Assembly: GCA_964036275.1 (NCBI GenBank)
Contig: OZ038434.1
Span: 9,567,060-9,631,059 of the forward strand
Source of the DNA: Litoditis marina
Lineage: Eukaryota; Nematoda; Chromadorea; Rhabditida; Rhabditidae
DNA length: 64,000 bases
Direction of reading: 5' to 3'
Every line of letters starts with the position of its first letter. The stretch's first letter is position 1. Below are positions 13,801 through 25,700 of this stretch, piece by piece. Both the position numbers and the translations under genes were made by a program. Below the pieces are notes generated by a model. It ran no database searches and was not told where the DNA came from. It saw only the letters and a program-made list of their open reading frames with translations.

Positions 13801-16800
13801 GTCAAATTTTAGTTTTCTCTCATTAATCGATGACCCGGAACACATCAAAGGCAGAAATAAACCCAATCGTCAAATTTAAGCCGAATTATACCTTTAATAG
13901 AATCACCAGATTTAGGTAGCTATACGACAATTCACATTCTGCGATGATAGAAATCGTTCAGTGATAATTAGCTTTTTCGCCATAGCGTCTTTTTTTCATT
14001 ATTGTTCTATTAATTTTATTTAGGAAAACGAATTTACATAATCAAGTTTGATCGGAAGTTTCTTGTTTCTCTGGTTTGATGCAGCTTGAGCTCAATCTTT
14101 ACAAAATTACATCTCGTTCATCTGTAGGACCTTCTTCTGAAGTTCGAAGGATACGTTGACAAGGGAGACTCCCAGAAGAAGATCTACCGCAATGTATTCG
14201 CTCATGACGATCAGGTATATTCTACTCATTCAAACGAGGACGCTCTTTCGAATGACTGTTTCGCAAAACAACAAACAAAGAAAAAATATAGAAAGTGACT
14301 GTATTTTCTTTGTATTTACGTCGAATTCCACGGATTTCGATCGGAAATCAATGTAATCAAACTAGAAAAACACAGCGGGACGAGGTGAAATTCGCCGTAT
14401 CTTTTGCTTTCAAAAGGCTATGTTCTCAGTTACGCGTTTAAAGCAGGACGATTATGTGGACCAATCCCGGGTCAACGGTCCTTTAAACTGCAATTGAAAA
14501 ATGTATTGCAGTTCAAAGGACTGAAGCGTTGCGATTGGACCACATAATCTTCCTTCTTTAAGCGCGAGTGGAGTTTCCAGCAGCTGCGCTGATCGCTGTG
14601 CAGAGCTCCACCTCTAACCAGCTTTTTAAATCTTTTACGGCAACTATTTCAGCCATGTGTTACTTTATACATACAAATACAATCAAGACAGTGATCAACA
14701 GGTAGTATCCGTAGAGAGGGGGTCCGTAGATAAGCAACTAGGCATGGGTGAGCGTTGTTACCAGGCGGTCCGCCATGAAGATACCGCGCCGAGTGGGATC
14801 GAACCCTGGTATATTGAGTGCTAGCGCGCACACAACCAGCTTACCCGTTTGAAGGCTGACAATGCTGTTGACAGTTGATAAAATTGGTACATTTGCAGTG
14901 TTTTGCCAGTGGTGATATTCTCTATTGGGATGAGCTCGGTTATCTTTATTTCAAGGATAGAAGAGGAGACACTTTCAGGTGATTAAAACACTTTTCGTAC
15001 CTCGCGAGTAATGCGAATTCTGTATCTATTCAATATAAGCGGGTTTTAGGTTTTTTCCGTAAATGATATTGGTTCCTATCTTGGAGTTTTGTTCAATAAT
15101 TTCAAATAATTATGATGTATTCCTGGAGTGTGAAAGGTGAAATTGAAAAAGTATCCGTTCAATAATTTTTTGAAAGTTGCCTATCGTGAAATATTCAAAA
15201 TGTTGTTTTAGATGGAAGGGTGAAAATGTGTCGACGACAGAAGTGGAGAGTATTCTGCAGCCGGTGATGAGTGTCGAGGACGCTACCGTATACGGAGTCG
15301 AGGTATAATCTCGTTTATTCCTACAGAGACTCCTACAGTAAGATTACAAAACTTGTTTCGAAAACGTAGACATTATCAGAACGATAAAAGCAATTCCGTA
15401 TCTGATTATTACTACCTATTAGAAGAGGTACATCGAGAAGTTTTGAAATAAGTTGAGCTTCACTTTCGAAAATTGTCATCAATTCGACTTTGGCCACGTG
15501 CCAATGGAATTTCAGTTCTGTGTTTTGTTCCAGAGAAAACATAAGTTCTTAATTTGATTGTAATTGTGGAACATTATATGAGTTTCTGTAAAGACCTAAA
15601 TGATTTTGAAGAGAACCTTGAACTAGAGTTTCAGTTTTCCAGGTAACTCAAACTTTTTCAGGTTGGCAAGAATGAGGGTCGAGCTGGCATGGCTTCGATT
15701 GTACTACAAGATGGAGTCGATATCGAGGTTCGTTGTACACACACATAAAACTAGCGGCAAATAGAAATTCAAACCTTTTCCACCTCTTTAGCACATGACC
15801 TATCCTTCACGAGATATCATACAGGTCAGAGAGACGCAGAGACTAACTCAAACAAGTTTTCGCATTTGTAGATGGCCAATTCCAGTCAAGTATACCTCAT
15901 TTTTTCTCGAGAAGTCTTTCTATATGAACTTCCCTTTCTGTCCCTCTTTATTGTCGCTACATTTTTTTGAGAGTGAACCATGGCAGCGCAGTCAGAAAGT
16001 TTGTTATTTTACTTTGTTCCAGAGCTTTGTTTCGGAGATTGGTTGCCGACTGACAGCCAATCTGGCTTCCTACGCCGTACCAGTATTCATTCGATTGTGC
16101 AAGGAAGTCGACAGAACTGGTATGTTTTCGTTGATTTGGGAAATATTTATCAGTTGTATCCGGCAGTTCTATCTTCTTCAATTGAGGGCGGTCAAACTAC
16201 AACGAGTGGGGGGCTGAACTTCAATACCGGAAATTTTTCTTTTAACCCCCCCCCCCCCCCACCCTTAAAGGGACCGTTCCTCTTTAATTTGGAGGTCTGA
16301 GCTGATTAGTCGATGTTGTTAACATTAAAAAACCACAATCATTCATATAGGGGTCAACTTTCTGTCTTGCTCCGTGTTCTCAAAAATGCGGCGCGACCAC
16401 GCGCACGTACATACACCGCCGAGTTCACCTACGTACAAAATTTTCAAAATGTCTATAAAAATACAAAACCATATTCAAAACATTGCAAAAATTACCACAA
16501 TCAAAGCTGTGACAGAGGATTTGTAGATCTCATGAAAACAACAAAGCAGTGAGAGATCAAGGATTGCTGCATTACAGTAACCCAAATTCTGTTGGCTTCT
16601 AATTTGCCCCGAAAGAATGTGGTTTTCTGCACTTCCTGTATGTAATGTGTGAAACTTTCATCTCAAAACAGAATAAATGACGTTTTTCATTTTTCAAAAA
16701 CTTCTTACATTGCACATTATAGAGGTACGGTCCCTTTAAACCTTTGTATTGCAGGTAGAGTGGTTACCAATTCCGAAAAACCAATTCAATTCAATTCCAA

Positions 16801-18200
16801 TTCCAACCAATTCTCAAAAAATCTCAGAATTTCAATTCCAATCATTTTCCGATGGCGAAAAACCAATTCAATTCAATTCCAATTCCAACCAATTCTCAAA
16901 AAGTATCCGAATTTCAATTCCAATTTCTTTCCGGCGCCAAAAAACCAATTCAATTCAATTCAATTCCGACCAATTCCGACCAATTCTCAAAAGAAATCAA
17001 TTCCAATTTCAATTCTAGATGCAGTTTTTCGTCAATTCGGTTCATAAAACAGTTTTTGTGTTTATTAACACTACAACCGCCTCGAGATTGAATAGAACAC
17101 AGCAGAAAACAAACAATTTTCCCACGCTGAAAAAACCAATTCCAAAACCAATTCCAAATATTATTGCTGATATTCAAAAAACCAATTCAATTCAATTCTA
17201 ATTTTCCTGGATTTCAAAAAAAAACCAATTCAATTCAATTCTAAGGAATTGGTTTTGCACAAAAACCAATTCAATTCAATTCTTTGGAATTGGTTGTACA
17301 AAAAACCAATTCAATTCAATTCTTTGGAATTGGTTTTCAATTCTTTTCAATTCCAATTTCAATTCAATTCAATCCAATTCAATTCCTTAAAGGGACCGTA
17401 CCTCTATAATGTGCAATGTAGGTAATTTTTGAAAAATGAAAAAAGTCATTCATGCTGTTTTGAGATGAGAGTTCATACCTAAAGTACAGAGGGTTCAGAA
17501 AACCACATTATTACGGAGCAAAACAGAAGCCAACATGATTTGGGTTACTGTAATACAGCAATCCTTAATCTATCACTACTTTGTAGTATTCATGATATTT
17601 ACAAATCTTTCTCCACAGATTTCATATCGGTAATTTTGGCCATGTTTTGAATATGGTTTTGTAATTTTATGGACATTTTGAAAATTTTGTACGTAGGTGA
17701 ACTCGGCGGTGTATGTACGTGCGCGTGGTCGCGCCGCATTTTCGAGAACACGTAGCAAGACAGGAAGTTGACACCTATATGAATGGTTTTGGTTTTTTGA
17801 TGTGAACAATATCGACTAATCAGCTCAAACCTCCAAATTAAAGAGGAACGGTCCCTTTAACCATTGCAGGTGATGAATTGAATTTTTACCCCCTTCCCCA
17901 ATTCCCCAAAAGCAATACAAATTTAGAAAGGTAGAAAGTCAATGTTCCCAACTCGCGTTTCACTTTTGCCGAGTAAATTAGTCTAAACTTCGAGAATTTT
18001 CATCGCCGCGATCTCTTCGATTATGTCTCGTTTCAGGCACTTTCAAACTGAAGAAACTGGACCTGCAGAAACAAGGTTTCGATCTGGAAAAGTGCAAGGG
18101 AGACAAGGTGTACTATTGGAATGCGGCTTCTAAGGGATACAAACTGTTGGATGAGAAAATGCAGAAGGACATTGAAACCGGGGCCTACAACCGTGTTTAG
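7839..18200 (+). CDS. Long-chain fatty acid transport protein / very-long-chain acyl-CoA synthetase (SLC27 family)
   Basis: The enzyme activates (very) long-chain fatty acids to acyl-CoA with ATP and so drives their uptake at the plasma or ER membrane. The 19 coding exons are 7839-7921, 8462-8554, 8818-8905, 9472-9579, 9836-9922, 10261-10372, 10778-10930, 11255-11324, 11791-11894, 12164-12290, 12625-12788, 13201-13322, 13662-13730, 14128-14214, 14899-14978, 15212-15302, 15662-15727, 16023-16119 and 18037-18200. They give 654 aa, normal for FATPs. The N-terminus has one or two hydrophobic segments (residues about 10-50). The AMP-binding signature [14 protein letters not shown] is at about 247-260, YGSTEGN at about 385-391, and the FATP/VLACS motif with [20 protein letters not shown] at about 502-521. 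The start ATG opens a short first exon that splices in frame to a [12 protein letters not shown] segment; no other ATG keeps that frame. A likely poly(A) signal AATAAA is at 18864. The SLC27 subtype cannot be assigned. Confidence 0.93.
12552..12612 (+). repeat. (CT)n microsatellite just upstream of a FATP splice acceptor
   Basis: An almost pure pyrimidine tract of CT and CCT units ends about 10 bases before the CAG acceptor of the exon at 12625. It very probably serves as, or has expanded from, the polypyrimidine tract of that intron. Confidence 0.85.
14438..14561. mobile_element. Hairpin MITE, copy B (FATP intron)
   Basis: Full-length copy bounded by TTAA on both sides. It starts TTAAAGCAGGACGATTATGT and ends with the complementary ACATAATCTTCCTTCTTTAA. 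It has the same orientation as copies A and F. It lies in the intron between the FATP exons ending at 14214 and starting at 14899. Confidence 0.85.
14755..14848 (-). other. tRNA-like (probably SINE head) sequence
   Basis: Read on the minus strand, it contains a good RNA polymerase III B box (GGGTTCGATCCC) preceded by a weak A-box-like stretch (GTAAGCTGGTTGTGTGCG). The spacing is roughly tRNA-like, but I could not draw a complete cloverleaf. It is most likely a tRNA-derived SINE fragment or decayed tRNA in a FATP intron. Confidence 0.4.
16246..16260. repeat. C homopolymer of 15 bases
   Basis: An uninterrupted run of 15 C residues lies directly beside the left 475 bp inverted element. It is one of four G/C runs of 15-16 bases in the window. 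Confidence 0.95.
16265..16739 (+). mobile_element. 475 bp TIR element, left copy (FATP last intron)
   Basis: The element starts TTAAAGGGACCGTTCCTCT and ends with the reverse complement of TTAAAGGGACCGTACCTCT, so it has about 24 bp terminal inverted repeats and TTAA ends. It is non-coding. A second copy in the opposite orientation lies at 17387-17860. The two flank a CAATTC-rich satellite. It is probably a piggyBac-like or other TTAA-targeting MITE. Confidence 0.85.
16740..17386. repeat. CAATTC-rich satellite between two inverted elements
   Basis: About 650 bp built from units of the type AAAACCAATTCAATTCAATT, alternating with TCCAATTTC variants. Towards the right are hairpins in which CAATTCAATTC faces GGAATTGGTTTT. 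The open frames across it, rich in Asn, Gln and Ser, are low-complexity artefacts. Confidence 0.85.
17387..17860 (-). mobile_element. 475 bp TIR element, right copy in inverted orientation
   Basis: This is the reverse complement of the element at 16265-16739 over essentially its whole length, with scattered mismatches. It has the same TTAAAGGGACCGT ends. With the left copy it would let the intron transcript fold into a stem of roughly 470 bp around the satellite loop. Confidence 0.85.
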
Positions 18201-18863
18201 AAACATTTCTACCTAGTAATCGGAAGTGACGTGAGACGTGAAGGATAAAAATAGGTTGTAAAGCACGTTGCTGATATCGTTGCCGTTTCACGCCTCTTCA
18301 ACTTTTGCCTTAGGTCTATTTCACTTAGCTAGGTAAATGTTTATAGAAACTAAAATTGATTTGTGATATTTCTTCTTACTTTGTTGTAATCCTCTAGTAA
18401 TGTGTTCCAAAATGTGTTAACTCGTTTTATGTTTTAATTGTTAGTCGTGCAACGTCAATAGATTCAACTGTAGAAAATGTCTTACCTGTTTCAAAGTACA
18501 ACTATTGATTGATTGCCAATTCTTAAATTATCAAAATTGCTAGACTAACCTACCTAGTTGAGGCTCATTCTGACTACTTACATGCTGCTCCGTTGCTCAT
18601 ACTTCTTGCCCCAGTTCTATTCTAATCACAAGTGCTTTATTCGTAATTGATTCTGTCTGTGATGTCGTTGTTGTTTCTGACAGAATACCCGTTTGCTCAA
18701 AATGATTAAGGGTAATTTGTGAGCACTTATATCAAGTATCGAAATATCTATATCTGCAGTCTAGTGCCATATTTCGTGACATTCCAGGTGTCGTGGTGTA
18801 TCGATCCCCGTCAACTTATATATCTATTTGAGACACTCTCGGTTAAAAAAGTGTATTTATATT

Positions 18864-18869
18864 AATAAA
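18864..18869 (+). promoter_or_regulatory. Poly(A) signal AATAAA, probable 3' end of the FATP mRNA
   Basis: A canonical hexamer about 660 bases after the FATP stop codon. It is the first AATAAA I noticed downstream on this strand. Confidence 0.5.
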
Positions 18870-20100
18870 GAATTGAGAAATCATTGTCCGTGTTAGTTTC
18901 TAGAAGATTCGATAAGTAGGCGGAACGACGTTCTTTGCGAAATCATTAATTGTGGCACATCTTCAAACAAGTAGCTGGCCACTGTAACCTAATTTGCAGG
19001 GGTATCTCCTACTCCGAACATGCCCTGTATTTTACGAAATCGCGTTTAGTAGAAACAGTTCAAGAACCGTACGGTTCGGAAAAATACTGTATTTTTAGTC
19101 GAAACGCCAAAAAATCGATTTGTATTCCCATCACGCCGTATTTTACTGTAAGTGCAGTAAAATACTGTAACACAACCAAGCACGTTCTGAGTAGGCCGCT
19201 CATCTCTTCATACTGTATAAAAACACTAACGGAAATATGTGACTGTCAGATGCAATTGTAGTGATGTACTGTAAAAACTGATAACTCAGTATATAGTGAC
19301 CATACAATAATTACAAAACTCATTAGGCACCGAAACTAGCTATAACTTTTCCAAGAGTTAGCTTCCAGTGTGGCGACTGTGCACACAAAATACAGAGTCG
19401 AAAACTAAATTCCACACACTCACCATATTAATCATTTTCAGTTAAAAAAAATTGTTTTTTTTATAGTCTCCGACAAAAACTGTATTAATCATTTGCATTA
19501 TGAAGGTTATGTTAAATTGCTCAAAGTGTACCCTAAAATTGTCACATTCAGTATATCTTAATTCGTTTACCATTTATTCAAATTTTGTATTCGGACACCG
19601 CTTGAAAAGCGCCACACGTGATGGATGGCACAAAACACGTGCAGAACTGACGCGTGTTTCATTTTTGCGTGTTTCATTTTTGAAGGCGCCCAATATTTAA
19701 AAATTGATTAATTATAATTATATTATATTAAATGTTATGAAAGTTTATCCTTTCCATGATTGTGATAACAATCGAGTAGTGATTCGTCTCTTCATGATGG
19801 ATTCTTGTGATGGTTTCATATATATCTTCTTCTGACACCGTCATTAGCCTATTTATTTTTGTTGCACTTGTTTGTTTTAATATGTTTGTATGCCAACAGG
19901 CAATACTATTTCTTCAGGGTATTCTGATTAGACAACTTCTCTCCAGGAGGTGCGAAACCCGGTCTGTCAAAACCGTTTTCTGTAGACAGACGAGTCATTC
20001 AAGGTGGGCCCAGAAAGTCTTTGTTTGCTTATACGATAGAAAACGTCCTAGTTTTGAATCAAGGTAGTGAATTGAGAAGGGAATTCCCGTGTCTCTGCTT

Positions 20101-20115
20101 GGGGGGGGGGGGGGG
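20101..20115. repeat. G homopolymer of 15 bases
   Basis: An uninterrupted run of 15 G residues in intergenic DNA. Confidence 0.95.
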
Positions 20116-20623
20116 CGTTGTTCAGTCTGGATGTGTGGTAGAATATTGGCTATCGGAAGCTTAATGAGATGAAACTAATTTGGCAGCTTTAGCGATAATG
20201 GAATAAGAGCCAACAATTTAGTAATTCAATGTTGTGCTCACCGTTCAAACACATTGCCTATTAAATTCTACGTGGACAACAGACTTAGACGAAAGTGATG
20301 TGCGAAAAATGCAGCGTGCACAAAAGTGATGTATGCAACATGTGTTTGTTGTGATTTCTCTGCCTCTCTGAGCCAGAGTGACAAAACATGCCACGCGTTT
20401 CAAGGCAATTCTCTCACACACTGCCGCCTCATTCTGTTATCTCGCTCTCTCTCAACATTTTCATCAACAGCTGTCTCGCGACCTTTGATCATAACGATTA
20501 TTTCTCTTGCACCAGCTATCTTGACAAAAACCAGCTTTTATCAAGTGTAAAAAAACTTTCATATTCTACAATAAAAAAACTCTCGATAAAGTATTCATTG
20601 ACATGTTAGGTTTTACATTTCAC

Positions 20624-20817
20624 ACATACCCTAAATGCCTCAGAGTTGTGACTTTTTCAAACAGGGGGGTTTTGCCCTTCCCCTCAGCCATTATAAGGGG
20701 GTTTTGCCCTTAATTTAGAAAATCGCTAAATCAGACAATTTTTGAGGGGGGTTTTGCCCAAATCTTTGGACCAAAAACAGGGGGGTTTTTCTCAAAACGC
20801 TGAGCATTTAGGGTATG
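20624..20817. mobile_element. Small inverted-repeat element with GGGGTTTTGCCC repeats
   Basis: The ends CATACCCTAAATGCCTCAGA and CTGAGCATTTAGGGTATG are inverted repeats. The interior has four G-tract units of the form GGGGGGTTTTGCCC or GGGGGGTTTTTCTC spaced 30-60 bases apart. It has no coding capacity. The ends suggest a MITE-like unit of about 190 bp whose G-rich core could form quadruplexes. Confidence 0.6.
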
Positions 20818-21209
20818 ATTTCACATAATAGTACTTGACTACTTGCTGTTGTTTTTACAGGCTGACTACCACGTTATTGATTTTTCATGCATGCTGCATG
20901 CGATGATTCAATGTGGAGGGTTTTTCATGGTTGTTGTAGTTGTACTTCAAATTATAAAAAAAGTAACACATCTTGTTGTTTCATTTTTGTATTTTTATTA
21001 CTAAAACGCGGAAGCGATATGCCATTTATCTAACAAAATTCAGTTCAGGAGTTCAGGTCACTTCGTGCTCTCGTTCAATTTGCCAGATTATTACTCGATT
21101 CTACTCATTCCTAGCTAATAAATAGTTGGTTACTTTGAATCAAAGAGCACCTCGCTCTGTGAGTTGCGAATTGCTTATATTTATTCCTTATTGCCCTTAT
21201 TGGGGTAAA

Positions 21210-21550
21210 ATGTACAATCGCCTCCCACCCAACAATCACCCCCCTCGTGGTACTATTACCCCCACCTAATTGAAATCCTAGAAAAATCGCAGGAAGGTTT
21301 TACCAGGGGTAGCTGGTAAATGGGTGGGGGGACATTGTACATCTTCGACAATGAACAATCACCCCCCACAATACAAAATGGGGGGGGGTGATAGTACATA
21401 CCCGCCCGGAACTGATGAACAATCACCCCCCACTCAACCCAAGCCTGCAGTAAATGAGCATGGTGTATAATCGCCTCCCAAAGGTGGGGGCCGATAGTAG
21501 CACGGGCCCTTTTCAACTCATTTTGGACCGGGGGGGGGGGGGGGCAAATG
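21210..21550. repeat. C/G-rich repeat block with AACAATCACCCCCC units
   Basis: Several units of AACAATCACCCCCCAC and the facing form GGGGGGGTGATAGTACAT alternate over 340 bp and make short inverted repeats. A run of 15 G closes the block at 21530-21544. The minus-strand open frame here is low-complexity and not a gene. Confidence 0.7.
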
Positions 21551-22748
21551 TACACTACTCCCCCTTATTGGTATATAATTTTTTAATTTTTGCAATATAA
21601 TTTTTTATTTAAATTTTCGCAATATAATTTTTACATCTCGAGTGAAACGCAGTCTGAAATAAGTGAAGTTTATTCTCTATTTAAGACGTATTGTTGCCTC
21701 ATATCAAACGTAGGGTGATTTTGTTAGATTGGAAATTGAATCACCCGTTTTTCTCCAAAATCGAGAGTTTCAACTGATCTAGTCTCGAAAAAGGTCACAT
21801 TTATTGGTGAAAATCTAACTTTCCACCCAGTTTTGCGGTATCTTCATCCAGATGAAACACCTGATTTTCAATAAATTTTTGTGGAGAATAAAGTCGCCTC
21901 ATGTGTGCCTCATATGAGTGTTCTCTCCGTTTTGTGGGCAAGTTTCTAAGAAAGAAAATTACATATAGTCAGCCTTTGCGTCTCTAGTTTCTGCATGCAT
22001 ATCGTGCCAATTTTATTACTCTACGGCGTTTTTCTGTCTCAATATATGTAACACAGCCGCACTTTTTACGACCATAATACCAGATTGAGTTTAGGTGGTG
22101 GATTATCCGCGCCAGGACCATCATAATGATGTCCATGGTGTTTTTTTTCAGTTTAACTATATAGGGCATAGCCGTATAGTATAGCGTTTTTGTGTTGGTC
22201 ATTGAGATTGAGAGCTGTAACCTGTAACATAGAATTTTTCTCTGGAAATCTGGTGTTTCTCCATTCAGCTGGTCGAACCAGTGTACCTGTCACTGCTGTT
22301 TTCAACCGTTTTGCACGTTTCTTGCCCGTTATTTATTAGTGTGAAATGCGAGTACATCTGGCTGCGACCCACTTTTGTCAAAGACTTAGACTAGTAGTTG
22401 TAGTATCGTTATCGTACGGTAGGTTATTTTCAACGTTCGAGAACTGGTTCATTGTACCTGGCTGCATGTAATTCCTAAAACCCCCAGCTTCTTACAGACT
22501 TGGCCACTTGGCCCCTGGTGTCTGTCCACACACCAGTAAAGTTCGAATATTTGATAAGAAGTACTTCGTTCCTACATTTAGACACATGACATTTAATGAT
22601 TTTGCATTAAAAAAAGGCAAATTTTCTCGATTTTGGGGAAAGGGAGTCCGTCCTTCGTTTTCTGACCTTTTATGACTATTCGGACAACTTTAGTGGCGTA
22701 TGATGTCTGTAAATCTATAAATTCACAAGGGCGACTTATTTATAGACC

Positions 22749-25700
22749 ATGTCCTCCTCTGACGATGACATCATCTGTTATGATGATTCTGAGAGTGACC
22801 TTGACAACGACTCTGGCTGTATAGAAGACGTCGAACCAGAGGTCGATTGCGGGCGAGACTATGATGTAAGTACAGGGCAATACATCCGTTATATTCATAC
22901 GTAAAATAGTTCTCTACCAGGCTGAGAAATGTGAGCATGCATGAGCGACACGGAAAAGTACGACATAATAGCATTTTTGTCTTGAAATATGCCTTATCAA
23001 CAGTGAGAAATCAAAATTATCGCGAAAAATGAATATACTCGATCGAAGTCGAGCGAAAGTGAGTATCAGTCAACATCGCAAGAAGGGGGTAGTTTACTCA
23101 TGGTTATATTCCTTTTTTGAGCCTTTCCTCTTAAATTATTTAGATCTTCCAACCCGTTGATAACTCGGGGAAAATTATAGAATGCGTCTCGATGGAATTT
23201 ATATACGATGATAAACTGTGTGTATTCTAGGCAATACAAAACGTGTTTCATGATCATTTCAAAGCCTTGCTCAGTTTGTTTCTGACGATGTCTCATTGTG
23301 TTGCTCTCAGATTCTGTCCCTGGACGACGTGACACTTGAGATGCGTGCCATTTCCGTGGACGTGTCACAGGTGATCGGAATGCCGCCGGCCGCTTGTCGA
23401 CTCCTCCTCAAGTACTACAAATGGGATAAGGCCAAGCTGTTGGACGAGTCAGTATATCATACAAACTTACTATAGAAATGAAATACTTGTCTTTTCTCGA
23501 TTGATCTTCACGGTAATCATGTTTACGCACTTTGTCTTCCATCATGTTCACACAGTTCACAAAATACAGTTTTTTTCGATTTTTCTTCTGCGTTCACTGA
23601 GTTCAACATTTCGACATTGTCCTACAACATGCTCAATCTTCTTACTGGAGGTTCGCATCGGAACGACGCATGTCAAGTTGATACACCTTTCTGAGTTTCT
23701 AGTTGGCGTCTTTACTTTCCCGATGTCTTCAGATTCACCGATTGTCCAGAGCCAACCGTTTTCCTCAGTGATCGAGTTCACATGGATTACGATGATGCGC
23801 GATCCTTCAACACTTTTGAAGGTTTGATATTTTTTTGTCTGCAAAAAGTTCTTATTCGAAAGGCGGTCAACTGTCACTCTGTCAGACTTTTTACGTTTAC
23901 TACAATACGCATGGTTTATATTTCCTTCCGTACGTGCTCGAGCTTGTACAATGTACATCGTCATTCAGTTTTTTTTACAAGTTGTCAACATATCACATAT
24001 GAACCGATCAACCAAAATGGACTTATCCTGGTTTGCTTTTCACGAATGTGGTGTATTTTGCCTAGTTTTACAGGTGAATGCGACATTTGTTTTTGTGTCG
24101 GGGAGCTGACTGCTTTCAAGTGTGGTCATACTGCCTGCAAGGACTGTTGGAACAGCTATGTGACTGTTCAGGTTGGTGGTCAATATTTTTCTGATGAGTC
24201 ATGTGCTCAGCGAACCGTTTATTCAAAGTAGTTTGATCATAGTGTAAGCGATTCTGATCGCACTTGTAGGAAGTAAGTAGGATTGAATCGTTGCAAATGC
24301 TGGTCCAAACTCGGTTTACTTCGTCAACGAGACGGCGATGGTTTATTTTAAAAATTTAACAGGTTTTCTGATGGTTTGTGTTGGGTAAAACCTGGTAGTA
24401 ATATTCCTTCTATGTTTTATGAATCTTTTGATTCTGTTCAAAAGGTTTCATTCGAGGATGAGTTTTTCAGTTGAAGAAACCGAAACCGGGTTTCATATTT
24501 CATTGTCGTTTCGAGAAAGACTGTTTTCATGAATGCATTTGGTTATGATTTTTGTTTCAAACTCTGATTCCAGGTTAAAGATGAGAATATGTTGGATATC
24601 AAATGTATTGACGGCACTTGTGGAATCGTACTGCATGATGAACAGGTGAGTGCAAGGTGCAACGATTATTCACCCGTATTAGGAAATTAGGATATAGGAC
24701 TTGTATATGCTGCAAATCAGTAATTGGCGTCCGTGATGTTTTCAGTTGCTAAATTATTTTTTGCGAAAACAACAACCGTATCAGTCTGAGCTCTATATTT
24801 AGCAGTTCAGTTCTGCAGTTCTCTCAAATTTTTTATATGTTGCACTTGCAGATATCAGTACATACTTTTCTTACATTTTTTCGTGGGACTTGGTTTTGAC
24901 CACTTCCCAAAAATTAGGGTATTTTCTTCTCGGATCTTATAATGGTGTAGAAAAGATACTGAAGTTAGTTTTCACTGTTTTTGACTTTTCTACCTCTCCA
25001 GGTCTAAAAAGGGGACACTTTTGCAATGGTTTCACTCAAACCAGTAGATGTAAGCTATGGCAATAAACCCACTTGCCTACAGGTTCTCTCTTTCCTGCAA
25101 GACAGCGAAGTGAAGATGCTGTTCTGTCGTTCGCTGAGCAACGGCTTCGTGGATGCCAACCGACTGCTCAAGTGGTGTCCCGGCAAAGACTGTGGTCGTA
25201 TCGTCAAGGTCTGCTTCCTTACAGTACCACAATCTTTCTCAGCAAACATAGGGTGACTTCATTGGATGGTTAATAGAAAACCCGTTTTTCGTAAAATCAG
25301 GGTTTCGAACTCAACCATAGTCGCATTAGTGAAAACCTCACTCCTCACCGATCACTTAGTTCAGTAGGTTGGTTACCAGAATGTTAGTTTTGAACCTGTA
25401 GGTTTTGCAAAGATGATAGATTGCCGACATCCACGTCATTGAAATGAAAGTAAAATTATAAAATATTACTCCGAAACTTATTCTCTGATTATTCATCTGA
25501 CTGTACTGTGGGTTGTGGAAAATGTACTGGTCGTTCGCCATCATATAGTTTCGGCAAATATAGATGTGCTCGGCTGTTGTTATAAATGCCTTTTTTCTGT
25601 TATTGATTGTCATGATATTCTCTTTGTCTCAGTTGTACCACCCGATGCCGCAGTCGGTGTACTGCAAGTGTAGCAATTCGTTCTGCTCTTCGTGTGGCCT

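Larger units (their letters stand above)
18201..22748. other. Intergenic region between FATP and the Ariadne gene
   Basis: I see no recognisable coding exon. It contains the FATP 3'UTR (AATAAA at 18864), a 15-base G run at 20101, a small element with inverted ends at 20624-20817, and a C/G-rich repeat block at 21210-21570 that includes another 15-base G run. The Ariadne promoter must lie near its right end. Confidence 0.6.

Noticed and set aside
16649..17177. Overlapping open frames rich in Asn, Gln, Ser and Phe.
   Set aside because: They are translations of the CAATTC satellite inside the FATP intron.
21256..21555. A Pro-rich open frame on the minus strand.
   Set aside because: It is a translation of the CACCCCCC repeat block and includes a 15-base homopolymer.
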